From: Dryococelus australis
Taxonomy: Eukaryota; Arthropoda; Insecta; Phasmatodea; Phasmatidae
Length of the DNA stretch: 64,000 nt
NCBI GenBank assembly: GCA_029891345.1
Contig: CM056994.1
Span: forward strand, 223,339,491-223,403,490
Direction of reading: 5' to 3'
The notes beneath the pieces are model-generated. The model was not told the DNA's origin and did no database searches. It was given only the letters and a program-made list of their open reading frames with translations. Shown here piece after piece: positions 46,975 to 58,977 of this stretch; positions within the stretch are counted from its first letter, which is position 1; each line of letters starts with the position of its first letter. Made by a program: the position numbers and the translations under genes.

Positions 46975-47120
46975 TGGACGTTGTTTGCCGGTGTGTTTTC
47001 TCTGGGTGCTCTCGTTCGCACGTTTATTGTTTTCTGCCACTGCTGTATCTGCTCCTCGCTTCATCCATATCGATACTAAGACTTCAGCTGTTAAGCGCCG
47101 CCCAATTGTCTCTCACTTTA
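46975..47120 (+). repeat. SINE-A 3' half, diverged
   Basis: Body remnants (TGTTTTCTCTGGG, GTATCTGCTCC) followed by the tail ACTTCAGCTGTTAAGCGCCG. Confidence 0.65.
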
Positions 47121-47630
47121 ACTAGCCATTTAAAAATGAAACCTGTTTGTGGAATGGAACAATTTACGTTCTATAGTCCATTCCCGATTGGAAGCGACTT
47201 ATGAAAATCAACCTTTGAAAAAACACCCTAGGCATAACATGTCAAATTGTTTTTCAATAACCTGTATTCCATAAATATATAACACTGTGATTAACTTTAG
47301 AGTATTGTATTTTTGAATAAACGAAACTTTACCGTAATATCTTCCATAACTTGTAATATTTGTTTCTTTTTAAACATGAATTAACAACAGCGGCCAGTGA
47401 GAAATAGTTCACAGAAAAATATTATTTTAACCTAGTATTTTAGAATACTATTTGTAAGTTAAACTCTGCCTATTGAAATATTTAAATAATTAGGTAGCCC
47501 CGATGGCAACATACGTCATTTTTACAGTTTAAAATAACAGCCGAAAATACCGTGAGTAGGCCGTAATGGTACGGTGTTGTTTTATGGAGCGAGAAAGCAT
47601 CTGAAAAACTGTCTGCTGGGTGAGGCTTGT
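47121..47630. other. Unassigned AT-rich DNA
   Basis: Nothing recognised. Confidence 0.4.
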
Positions 47631-47654
47631 CGCTCTCTCTCTCGCTCTCGCTCT

Positions 47655-47694
<40 letters not shown>
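47631..47694. repeat. (CT)n microsatellite with CTCG interruptions
   Basis: Polypyrimidine tract of CT and CTCG units. It is a candidate for length polymorphism and unusual DNA structure. Confidence 0.95.
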
Positions 47695-47696
<2 letters not shown>

Positions 47697-50300
47697 GTTT
47701 CTTTCAAAGTCGGGAAATTTCACTTCGCTAGTAAATAGTAGTAAAATTATACATGTTTCTAATTGTAGCATATTTCATACTTGATTTTTTATTTTAGAAT
47801 TTGTAATCTACAACTGAAAAGAGATTTTAATGTTTGAATACTGAATTTATCATACTTAGATATGATAACGGGGTAGTTACCAAGTGAAGTTGGCAAACGG
47901 GGCGAGCCATGACATGGCGTGTTGCTTTTTGCCAAACGATACGTAAATTATTCTTACTTCGAAAAATAATTTAAATTACCACATCACGTTTGTAGACTTT
48001 GTGTTTTTTAAACCTACCTAGACAAGTTACGATGTTGTGTTAAATCTGTGTTTCCATGGCAGTAATAAATATATTGTGAAGTGCGTTTAGTTAATCATTG
48101 CGTCTGTCAAATGGCGTGCCTTTGTGCATCGTGGTCGATACGCTGGCCCTGTGTGTGCGTGATTTCAAATATTTGATTAGCACTATTTTTTATACGTTTT
48201 AACTGTGAACTGTTTTTATGACAAAGTTAATTATTTACATCCATGTCTGTTTATTTATCACAACGTTGTTCCTTTGCCCTAAGGTATTTGAAACACAGTC
48301 TTGTAACGTAATTTGACATAATCCCAGAAGAAAAATACTAAGTTCAGACCGATAAATTTCAATAAATCTAATAAACAGTAAGTACCAATACATATAAATA
48401 TGAGCGGAATAAAAAGTTATCGTAGGCTTATTTGTGTGCATGCTCACCGCTATCTTTTAAAGTTTGTATGACAAAAATGTGAATCACGAGTTGCGTGCTT
48501 TTTTCGTTTGACTGGTTGTTCCTTCGTTTTAATATTTATTCCAACTGAGGCCGTCCTTTTTAAGAAATGACCCAACACATATAAATAACAAAAGGATAAT
48601 TATTACAGCCCTTTACCTCGCAATTGTAACAGTGTTAAAGACAGTCGTGGCAAAATACTAACGTGCATTACATGTATTGAGCTATGTTGTGGAAAACAAA
48701 TATGATAATGTAAAATAACTGTAAGAACTGTCGTCAATTCAGGCATTTTTAAAACGTCATGAAGCTGGCCTAAATAATGTTAAAGAAGCATAAACTGTGA
48801 ATATTCGTACGCAATGATTTTTGGAATATGACAGAGTTCTTTGAAGAGCTGTAAACATTAAACAACACATTGGCAGGTAGTAGCAGTAGCTACTACCTGC
48901 CAAAGTAGCAGTCACATTTAAATGTTTATTTTTAAGTGTAGCGAAAGTATACGGACACATGTACACACACAATGGCAAGTAAACATTGATTTTGACAGAT
49001 GCTGCATGGCAGTCACATGGCAATGTTTGTTTACATTTGGCGGAAGGATACGAAACGGGCCTGCAAGTATTTAGTGGGCTCCGAGAAAGTTGCTTCCAAT
49101 GTGGAATGGACTATAGTTGTAGTTCGCGGGCGTGTCCAGGTGTTTTTAGTTAGCGAAATATTAGTAATTATAAATTAGAAATTAACGTGAAAGACATTCA
49201 CACTATAACAGTTTCGCAACAATTACTCTTTACGTCAGAGCACCTCCCGTCTTCATCTCGGAACCCCTGACACTCGGCAATAATTTCGCAATGAGAACTG
49301 GTTATAACTGAAAATTAGAGGACTTCCGACTTACTTTGATTGGGTCTTCATTTACTCGTTAGTAGGCAAGGAGGGTAAATGACAGAAATACAATAGCCCT
49401 AAAATATTTTTAGGGCTGGTGACTTTCGGGATTAGGAATAGTGGCTTCAGGGATACTGCCAGTCTGCTGGTAAAGAAGAGAAAACTTCGTTGCCGAGAAG
49501 TTTTATTTTAGGGCGACAATAGTTAGAACACATGAACCGCGCAGCAAGATATACGTGAGTTTAGCTCGTGGAGGGGGTGGGGGGGGGCACGCGAACCGGC
49601 CGTAGCTTGACCCTCGTTGGCGGGGTCGTGCAGCTGACTCGCACCTCGCTCCACCACTGACTATCAGACAGACCCGAGCCCGGCGCTCGTCCTTCTGTGT
49701 ATACATCGCCTTCCACTCCTCTACCTGAAGACGATCCCGGCCCCCACCCCCAGCTCCGTTAGACACTCGTCTCTATACAGCGCTCATCTCGCACTTCTTC
49801 ACTTCTCTTCATTACGACGCGCACCTCAGGTGTATTATTAGGGAGAAGATTATTTTTGCTACATGCTGGGAAGACCAATGTTAAAAGTTTGGCGACCAAA
49901 AATTTTCGCCACTTGGTAAGCGCTAAGTGTTGGCAATGTACCAGATTTTATCTATTTCCTACGCAAAAAAAAAAAATTTAATGATCATAAATCAAATATA
50001 AAATAACTTCTTAACGAAGTAAAATATTTCTCTTCTACTATTCACGTAGCTTAAAATTTTAATTAAAATGTCATTTGTAATACTGCGTACCTAGTGGCGG
50101 AAATTGCCCCTATGCAAAGCTCTCCCACAAGGAGTCTCATCTCCCCCCCCCCTCCTAAAATGAGTAGAACAAACCTTACTAGGGACACGGTTACACTCAG
50201 GGCTGAATTTGTTTATGTGTAATAGTTACAGCAGACATACGTAAATGCATTCAGTTTAATGGTAACTGGAGTGAACATGTTTACGTGGTTACACCTTTAC
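47695..50300. other. Unassigned DNA with one strong hairpin
   Basis: No supported gene. A perfect 15-bp stem with a 4-base loop lies at 48,870-48,903. A GC-rich patch with a G tract lies at 49,565-49,770. A C9 run lies near 50,143-50,151. Confidence 0.4.
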
Positions 50301-50301
50301 G

Positions 50302-50344
50302 TAGGCTGTTCGCGGTAAACTGCCCACTTTTGAAATCTCTGCTG
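50302..50344 (-). repeat. MITE-1/MITE-2 terminus fragment
   Basis: GTAGGCTGTTCGCGGTAAAC then CCACTTTTGAAATCTCTGC. It is cut off where MITE-D copy 2 begins. Confidence 0.65.
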
Positions 50345-51050
50345 AAAGCCCCTGCCACATTTTCACATTTGTCCGTCAAACTGATTCCAGTAAATTTGGT
50401 CCAATAAAGGTGGACAGTTATAACGTCATTGAAACGTAATAAATGCCGTCATATTTGTCTGAGAAAGTTGGATTGCTTCAGTTTCCATCAACCATTTGGA
50501 GATTGGATCGGTTTTAAATATGTCTTTGATGTTTGATGGTCTCAACCAATCATAATCGCGCACGACAAAAATGGAGGCCAAGAAAATTTTAAATAACGGA
50601 CAATTGCTGGAAATGAAGTAGGTTATGCAGATAATTAATTTATGCAAAATTTGACTGGGCATGAATTCAATGTTAAGTGAATATTGCACATAATATAACG
50701 AACTCAGATGCATGAAATATCATTGTGCAGAAAACATCTCTGATAAATAACATTTGAATTTAATAAAGAAGTGAAAATAAATTACAACATTGCTTACATT
50801 TCTTCTTGTAATGGAATGCATGGAAAAACAAAAGCGATATCTCACTATGAAAATAATAATTTTTAAATAATTCAAATTATATTTTCCCAGAAAAAAAAAA
50901 TCTGGCAGTGTGACACATTTTCAAACACATTCAAGATTATTTAATCGAATTTGTTGGAAAGAATAATTTGACGGCCCTATTTTGTCTTCAAATTTTATTG
51001 TCAAATATTGTTGAAGGCGAAAATTTGACAGTGTGGCGGTGGCTTACGGG
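50345..51050 (-). repeat. MITE-D copy 2 (~705 bp)
   Basis: Ends AAAGCCCCTGCCACATTTTC and TTTGACAGTGTGGCGGTGGC match copy 1 (33,772-34,388) in reverse. Internal blocks such as GATGTTTGATGGTCTCA also correspond. Confidence 0.7.
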
Positions 51051-51284
51051 CGCTGCATATTAACCTTCTTCTGCAGCCACCGAGTATAAATACAGAATCA
51101 ATGTTAGATAAATTCCTTCTCAATAAATCAATTTTAAATATAACTATTTTTGACAAATAGCATCCTGCGAGACATTTCTCAAGGGCTGCTGGCACTTAAA
51201 AATGATGCACTGAGAAGGAGTTTCTTTATCATTGATTCCCCATTTTAAATTTGTGGCTACTGGCTTGGTAGGCCGAGTTCTTAA

Positions 51285-51620
51285 GATCTGCTTGTCTGCA
51301 CATTATGTATTATTACGCCACAGGTACTGTTAACACTGTCATGAGCTTGATTACTTAAATCATGCATTGGTCAAGTTAAAGTGAAATTATAGAAAAGAAA
51401 ACCTTTTTATAAAATTGCTAAACCTTACACTTAAACACTTTAAAAATACATAAAGCAAAATAAATAATTTCATTATTCACAAACGTTTTCCAAAAAAAAA
51501 AAAAGTTAGTTGGACGTAAACACATGGAACTTCTTTCCCTTCGTCGTTGCCAACTTTAATAAGCGCATTCCTGTCAGTGCGCTGCGCCCGTTGATAAATA
51601 TATGCAATTGGGGGAGCTCA
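51285..51620 (-). repeat. MITE-1 copy, diverged
   Basis: Shares the order CTTGT.TGCACATTATGTATT, GGTCAAGTTAAAGTGAAATT, CGTCGTTGCCAACTTT and TCAGTGCGCTGCGCCCGTT with the minus-oriented copies. Both ends are eroded. Confidence 0.7.
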
Positions 51621-53226
51621 TTTAACAAGGAACAGTGTAGAACAGAATGCAAACAGAAGGGAATCCTAACCTCCGAAAACGCCCCCGTAGTTTTATAACT
51701 CGCTGTTAACCGCGGCTCCACCCGCCTGCAAAATTAGAACCTTAATTATAACGACCACGTACTCCATCTTAGTTGTTCTTCTTTATTACTGTAATATTAT
51801 GGATTAGCACATAGGGTAATTTCATCCCGGAAAAACGAACATTTCCTTAAGGAATATAAAAAAACAGACCACCAACCAGTGCACACTCAAATGCTTTTTA
51901 TGTATTCCCTAAGAGACTGATCCTTTTTCCGGGATGTAAAGTACCCTGTGTGCTTATCCAGAATGTAATCTACCCCTGTACTAAATTTCATCTAAATCGG
52001 TGTAGCCGTTATGACGTGATTGAAAATAACAATCATGGACATTTTCGCATTTATAATATTATTATTAGGATCGCTTACAAAGCTTATTACTGTCGAGTTT
52101 TTTTTATTTGGAACTTCGTACTTTGATAATAATAATAGTGTCTGTCGCTATTTGACGTGGTAATTTAATTATTTCACGGAATAAAAATAATACGGTCAAT
52201 TTCTGCTATCATGAAAATATTATTTACTTCATAGTCGGAGTACAACCCAGAATAAAAGTCATTCCGAGTATACGTTGAACAAGAAGTGACTGCGTAATCA
52301 GAAAGTGTCAAGTACACATAGAAACAAATTGCCTACTCCAGAAGCAAACAAACTCAATTGTACATAGCAGATATAAATGTACTAATTATTGTAACCTGCA
52401 GATATATTACTTTCATAAGTATAACTTTCTTTATGAACTAAAGAAATGAAATATTTTTTCTCGCTGGAGACATTTTAAGCCGGACACAAATATTCGTACA
52501 GTATTTTTATTAAATCTTTCGATTCTTTAAATCGTTGGTTTACACTTTGCACATTTAAACGACTTAGCTAGAAAATATTTGTGATTTCAGTGATCAGTTT
52601 TTACGACATAATAAGGCAATAATTTGCCTCGTTCCATTGATAGTTCATTTTTCCTTGCGATCTATTTCAAAGTTCTGTAGCCAACTAAGTTACATTGTAA
52701 TATGTTTCAAGTGCACAACGCAGCTGAAGGCGACGGAATGTGGTGTCTGGTCCAAAATACCTAAAGTAGGAAAGGCTATTTATTTATTTCATAAATATCA
52801 TTATACCCATGATAGTAATATATCTGCATGTTACTCTTTGTACTTGTGATTTTACGAATACTTTCGTCCATATCTGTATGTGAAGTGGTCGTATGTGCCG
52901 AGTGAACGCATCTTGAGGTTTAACGACATAAATAACCTTACCTCAGATTTGTATTATGAATACTGTTTCACCATTGCAGTGAGGATTAAAGTTTAGTAAC
53001 AAAAAAATAATACTGACTACTATGGAAGCTAGCCAGGGATTTAATATAACACGGGAAGAAGTAGGACGAAAAACATTTTTATGTGCTGAGGATAAAAAGC
53101 ACTTAAGGCAACCTCCTCCTTCTCCAGTTTTATCGGTCAGAATTGAACTGACGGTAGCTGTAAAGAAATTTATAAATCTCAGTAGTGTTAGTAGTGTAAC
53201 AGAATTATATTATAATTTGAATGAAC
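51621..53226. other. Unassigned AT-rich DNA
   Basis: No gene supported; ORFs at 52,637-52,849 and 53,022-53,237 lack domains. Confidence 0.4.
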
Positions 53227-53232
53227 ATGGTG

Positions 53233-54998
53233 CGTAATAGGAGATAGTAGGTAGACTTGCAAGGGTTTGGGGAGTAGGTGCCCGCAGGAGCCGGCCACCG
53301 CCATCTTATTACGTCACTGTCCGCCATATTGAATTGCATTCACACCGACCGTGACCTTTGACCCTTGACCCCGGTGAAATTTGACCCCAAAAACAAAAAT
53401 GCAAAAAATTCTTTAAAAAATGTACAACAAAAAATTAAACTAAGGAATCGTTAAACATTAAAACATCGTTTTAAAATTTATTTTTATAGAATTTTATGTA
53501 AAAAATCTTAATTAAAAAGTCTTTTAAGCCGGAAGCTATTTTTCCCTATTTCCCTCCAAATTTCCTTTTTTCCCTAAAATTTTTCCTAAATTTTTCATTA
53601 AAGAATAGTTTAAAATTTTTGTTTATTTAAGTCATTAACCACGGCGGCCATTTTTCGTTTTTTCCCCCTCGAAATTTCCCTTTGTCCCCTAAAAATTTAC
53701 GTTAAAACGTTTTATTAAAAATAGTTTAATTATAACCTTACATTTCCGGAGGTCTCACCCCTTCTCTCCAATTACTGACCTCCGTTTGAATTCCGCTATC
53801 TTGATTTTTTCATTCGTAATTTGTTTACATGCTACTGCAGATTGACTTTCGCTCTCGCTCGACTGCCATCTTTGTGTATATGTTACTGGAGGTGGCCATG
53901 TTTGTTTTTTCGTACATCATTTGTTTATATATATTACTAGAGGCTGCCATGTCGGGAGGCAGACATCTTGCTAGGTGCAGTCCTTCAGGTTTTTTTATTG
54001 TCATTTGTTTTATAGTTTGTGTTTCACCTTCGTGTGACAACCAAATTATATATCATATGTTTACATCACCTATGTACCACCAGGTTACAACCATATTTGT
54101 TTTTGTGTTTAAAGTAAGGGCTGCACTGTTGACACCCGCCAATGTTTTTCATTCGCCAATTAGTCTATAGTCGACAAGCCTCTAACACCTTCGTTCCGTC
54201 AATTATTCGCTTTAGTTCGACTCCCTCCATGTTAGATGATATTTTTCGACATACATATTTAGTATCGATTGTCACTTGATATAGGCCTGTGCGGAATGGT
54301 GACATTGATCATTCCTGCAAAGTACTTAAATTTATTTATTTTTTATTCTTATATATGAAATGGGGAAGTTCCTGTTTGATATAAAATACAGCATATATAT
54401 TTGACATAAAATTTATTGCACACACAATAAAATATACAGGTTTATTAATCCTTCGACGTTCACCGCTCGATGTACGCCTCGATAACCCAGGAATTGTAGT
54501 GGGCAGGGAAACACCACCGTAATTGGTGGTGTGGGGGAGACCTCCGGAAACGTAAGGTTTTAATTAAACGATTTGTTAATAAAATTTTTTAAGTTAAATT
54601 TTTAGGTAAAAATGGGAAATTCCGAAGGAAAAAAGGGGAAAACGGCCGCTGTGCTAAAAACTTTTTATTTAAGAATTTTTTACATAAAATTCGATAAAAT
54701 ATATTTTTTAACGATTTTAATTAAATTTTGTAATAATTTTTATATAAACTTTTTAAATATAAAAAACATTTTTTTAAACAATTTTTAAATTTAAGTTTTC
54801 CTTATAGATTAAAAAAAATTGCAACTCTTTTGGTTTTTTGGGTCAGAGGTCACCGGGGTCAAGGTCATCAGTCAAAGGTCACGCTTGGGGTCAAAAGCAT
54901 TCAAGATGGCGGACGGTGATATAATAAGATGGCTGCGGCCGGCTCCTGAGCTCCTACTCCCCAATCCCTTGAAAGTCAACCTGCCATTTCCTACTACT
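53233..54998. mobile_element. Non-autonomous Polinton/Maverick-like element, 1766 bp
   Basis: Flanked by a perfect 6-bp TSD ATGGTG (53,227-53,232 and 54,999-55,004). The outer 33 bases of each end align without gaps (25 of 33 identical): left CGTAATAGGAGATAGTAGG, right in reverse AGTAGTAGGAAATGGCAGG. The inverted repeat continues inward about 500-545 bp per side to GGAGGTCTCACCCC (about 53,750) and its partner near 54,540. Between the TIRs are subterminal units shared with the arm at 10,440-10,620, then about 350 bp of unrelated sequence. There is no ORF of note. A 6-bp TSD, TIRs of hundreds of bp and an AG/CT-type terminus are known Maverick/Polinton traits. The missing genes make this a deletion derivative, mobilised in trans if at all. 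Confidence 0.85.
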
Positions 54999-55194
54999 AT
55001 GGTGAGTTGTCATGACTACAGAATAGGGCCAAGGAAAAGACTACACAAAAAAAAAATATAATAATAATTCGACGCATATAACAGTACAAAATATGCAACT
55101 AAAATGTTAAACTCCTGAACGTGTGTATTGTATAATTTAGTATCACTCTACTCGTTTGGCTGAAACTCAGAATCATAATTTGTTATTAACTTTA

Positions 55195-55248
55195 AAATTT
55201 AACTCGGCTCTCGAGACCTCGATGTTAAGAGCCGCCCAAATCTCTCTT
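55195..55248 (+). repeat. SINE-A 3' tail fragment
   Basis: CTCGAGACCTCGATGTTAAG then AGCCGCCCAAATCTC, the conserved SINE-A tail. Confidence 0.75.
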
Positions 55249-56407
55249 TCAAAATTTGACATACGTACAAGTTATTTGTATTATCCCGAAAAACAAGTCG
55301 TGGATATAAAATGGGAAATTTCACCGTGAAGGTTGATTGCTGCTCGTTTGATAGTAGGAAAATTGGTCACCATTGGACCTTGAAATTTGAGGTTGGAATC
55401 GTGGGTAAGATGTGAATGTATGTGGTTTTTTTTTTTAGTTTAAATTACATTCGTAGTATTGGATTTTCAGTTAGCACAAAAGCACGGACGTTATTAAACC
55501 TGTTGAAATGCACTTTCCTCTCCAGTGGAAGACCGCATGCTGCCAACATTCGCTTTACAGCCGTCTGTAGCTCATTTGTGTCGATAGCTTCGTCTTGGTC
55601 TATAATTGTGTCGGTTAGGAATATTTACGACTGCAATTAAAACACGCCATCATCTCATATTGAAGTGGAGACCAAAAATATCACGAACTTTTCTTGAAAC
55701 CTTTGGCTGAAATGAAGAAAACGTAACATTTCACACGTAAAGGGTAAAGTGACAAGTATGCAATTTCAGTATTACTAAACAGTGTAGTTCGGAATACGGA
55801 TTTGTCTAGACGTGTTTTGAAATTCAGTAAGTGTTAATATTTTCGGGACTATAAAATGTTTATAACTACCCTCTTCTCGTGATAAATTTTATGTGAATAT
55901 CTGTGGCGATGTTACTAACATTGGTAGCCAGAAACTACGTTATTTTATATTTTTAGTACCTATAGTACTTTTAAATCGTGCAAATATTTGTTCGGGGTTG
56001 TGCAGAGTAATATCTGAGGGGAAAATGCGAGGCATGGTAACACTAACAATAACAACAGTGATAATAAATGGCGTGATTATTCTGTGTTTTCGAAACGTCT
56101 ATCTCATGATCCTCGCACGAAGGCTGCGGCCAAAGTTCCGAAAGAATGACGCATGTATTGGCTGCAGTGACGCGGCAAAGACACGTACGCCTGTCGTTGT
56201 TTGTGCCTCTACTCTGCAGAAAGTGACGTCAGATGTATTGTTCGCGAAACGCTCGAGAGAGTCTTGCTGGTACACTGGCGGCGCCTGTAAGGGGGTTGGC
56301 CTATCAGTGTAGGGGCCAGACCTGTTTCGAGGCCGCAGCGAGCGCCACTTAAAGTGGCGTGTTCCGGCGCTGTGTAGCCAACTTTGCCTGCACCAGCGTC
56401 TACTTGA
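55249..56407. other. Unassigned DNA
   Basis: The 139-codon ORF at 55,893-56,312 has hydrophobic stretches near its start and a basic second half, but no domain I can name and no supporting context. A GC-rich patch lies at 56,100-56,400. Confidence 0.35.
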
Positions 56408-56647
56408 TATAGAATATTCACGATTAAGTGAGCACTTTTGAAAGTTCTCTAATTTTGAATAATAGTCCAGAAATATGTTTTATTTTAGTCTTAGACGTTA
56501 ACTTTAGAGTGCGGTGGAATATACACATTGCGTTTATTACTAACATGGCAATATTCATTTTGAGAATGGTTAAAGGATAAAAATGACTTGAAAGGAAACC
56601 GTAACTAGGGATTCAAAAGTGATCCCTTTACTGTGAACATTCTATAG
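56408..56647 (+). repeat. MITE-2 copy (~240 bp)
   Basis: Ends ATAGAATATTCACGATTAAG and TTTACTGTGAACATTCTATA are complementary. The interior has AGAGTGCGGTGGAATATACA. Confidence 0.9.
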
Positions 56648-57666
56648 CAATTTTCATCATTACTCATAATTGAAAATGTTACAACTGGTTCGCTGTTGGG
56701 TGTTTTTGAGTTTAAAATTTGAAAATATTTCCTACCCGTAACTGCTTATATTTTCAACGGCCCAAGTGTCTGGCTTCTTCAAAATAATGCTTGCAATCCA
56801 GTTTATTAAGGGGGCCGCCTGGTTGAAGGAATTTTGCACGTTTTAGTCATTTTCACTACCACGAAAATATGCTTTGGAGAGAAATGGAAGAAATGCAAAA
56901 CGTACACAAACGTGTGACATGTCTTGAAAACTATTCGTACGCAGACCTCGCTCAGTCACGTCGGACAGTTTTTTAATCAAATGTTATCTGCTGGAGTGTT
57001 GCGCACCGGAAGAATATTATAGCTAACGTTCTGAATATTGAAACAATTTTTTTTCTGCCAGTAACAGTGAGACAAGGCATTTATTTTATTAACCTAATTT
57101 TTTTTTTCACTTGATCAATGCATGAAAGTTGTTAATGATTTTGCTATCGAAGTCAATAAGTTAGAACAGAATAAGTGAACTTCAACTGCAAACGAGCGAA
57201 AACTGCCTCGTTAAAATCACCAAAATCTTAATCATTGTCAAGACTGAACATAATTTTTAAATAACGTTTTTTTTTTTGCTGATTCAGTGGGACTCTCCCT
57301 ACTATACGTGATTTATTCGCAACGCATTTGTCTCATTAATCATGTGATAATATATTAAAATTGAATTTTTAGGAAGTGGCAATTTTCTGTTTGAAATTAC
57401 CTGTTCAACACTGTTGCGTGAGACATGAGAATGTTGGCTCAGTGTCGTCTGGTAACTGGTTCCCCTCTGAAATAATATTAAAACTTATATTAATACACTG
57501 TTGCCAATTATTGATTTTATGCAACAACTGTTGGCTCACATACTCCTTTTAAATTTAATGACACCAATTTATTTGTCCTAGGAAACATATATATCTTTTC
57601 ACCTTCCTCCCTACTAATTTGATTCTCAACGAAAACGATTGCGCAAGGCGCTATATTAATAACAGC
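56648..57666. other. Unassigned AT-rich DNA
   Basis: Nothing recognised. Confidence 0.4.
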
Positions 57667-58206
57667 CTACTTATTGCTAGCAAAAACACCAACATTGAAA
57701 CATTTATAAGCTAAAATATGTTGCGGGTTAATAGCAAGCGGGGTCTTGGTATCAGTGTAATATACATATTTTGTTTGTTTAACCACTAAAACTTTCAACA
57801 ATGTGGAATCAGCAATTACTCTCGGAGCAGAATCTTCTGACAATCCAGTCAAGCTCGTTGAGGAATTGGAACTGTTAGATGAGATACTAATTATTTCAGG
57901 GTCATCAAACCGTTCACTCTTTATGGTAGGCCGCCTTTCACACTCCCAAAATGGACGGTCAGCCTCAATAACTACAACTCGATTTAAAACCAATCTTTAT
58001 ATGGTGGAGGGTCGTTAGAAATAAACCAAATAGGTTTTTTTTTTTTCAGCAAATCACTTTGCCCAAACCATCTTTAACTGGCAGTCTAACAGATATCCCC
58101 TCACATAATCGTTAATGAAACTATCGCAATGATATTCATGGCTATACTCTTCAAATACAATTACATCATAACATTTTTCGTTAAGATCTTGGAAAGCAAA
58201 TTTCCC
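57667..58206 (-). pseudogene. Decayed SF3-type helicase (Rep/NS1-like) fragment
   Basis: Three minus-strand pieces line up in order. Piece 1 (58,203 down to a TGA at 58,054-58,056) has FAFQDLNEK and a Walker-B-like VIVFEE. Piece 2, in another frame after a 12-base A run on that strand (58,034 to 57,984), has PIWFISND, matching the SF3 motif C pattern of hydrophobics then Ser-Asn, followed by YKDWF. Piece 3 (57,993 to 57,667) returns to the first frame with NRVVVIEAD and then a Ser/Asn-rich low-complexity region. SF3 helicases unwind DNA during replication of CRESS, parvo-like and other small viruses. The Walker A region is missing; a SINE-like sequence sits where it should be. The exact lineage cannot be told here. 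Clearly inactive. Confidence 0.6.
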
Positions 58207-58390
58207 CCCTGGATTCACGTATCGATTCAAGGGCCCGACGGGAAGGCGACTATGTGGAATATTTCGGTGGATACTGTTGTGGTGCGGGGTTTTCTCGGAT
58301 TACTCTCACTTCCTCTCCGTACTTCATTCTACCGTCCCTCGTCCTCGTCTCATTTCAAGTATCCAGTCTGGTCGAGATTGACGGGTGAGT
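58207..58390 (+). repeat. Probable diverged SINE-A fragment
   Basis: Shows a degraded B box (GATTCAAGGGCCC), then GTTTTCTCGGATTACTC and CTCGTCTCATTTC in the order of the SINE-A body. It abuts the helicase remnant and probably truncated it. Confidence 0.5.
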
Positions 58391-58976
58391 CCCACGGGTA
58401 GGGCAACACTCATTTTGAGCGATCCTCCGTTCGTCGGTGCCATTTAAACCCTCCTTTAGGCGGGAAGCAAAGTGCGGATGTTGCGCAGTAAATTACTAGC
58501 AGTTACTTTGATGTCCTCTCCTTATTGGAAGTAGTAAAAGTGAGCGAAACTAAGTTGGACTCCGATAGCACTTGATAATCGCAACTTCGTTCAGCGGTTT
58601 TTTTATTACGTCTGTTTATAGCTGATAAAGAAAAAAGATTTCACCTAATGTGTGGTAGACTGTTTCTGTAGGGGTGACAGTTCAACCATGAGCTTTTCAC
58701 AACACAATTTTTTTTTATAGTTTTGTAATGCTTCATAATTATCAGCAACATATTGACGCCAAATACAAGCCGGTCCCTTACGTGGTTAGGTAATTAGGAA
58801 ACCACATGTTAAGTGATTGCGCCGCATTTGCGTGAAATTAGTAAGTAATACCATATGTGAGAAACACCTGCAGTAATTACACGGGCCGTAACCCACGACC
58901 TCTTAAGTGATTTTTAGGCTTTCTACCGCGTAACCAAACATATTTCGCATCCTCTAAGCATGATGTAGTGCCTAGC
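58391..58976. other. Unassigned DNA with a tRNA-like relic
   Basis: A minus-strand tRNA-like segment (about 58,880-58,955; GTAACCCACGACC as degraded B-box complement) is the only structure noticed. Confidence 0.35.
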
Positions 58977-58977
58977 C

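Noticed and set aside
55893-56312. 139-codon plus-strand ORF with hydrophobic start
   Set aside because: No family signature, no promoter or splice context, and it crosses a sharp composition change. Left as unassigned.
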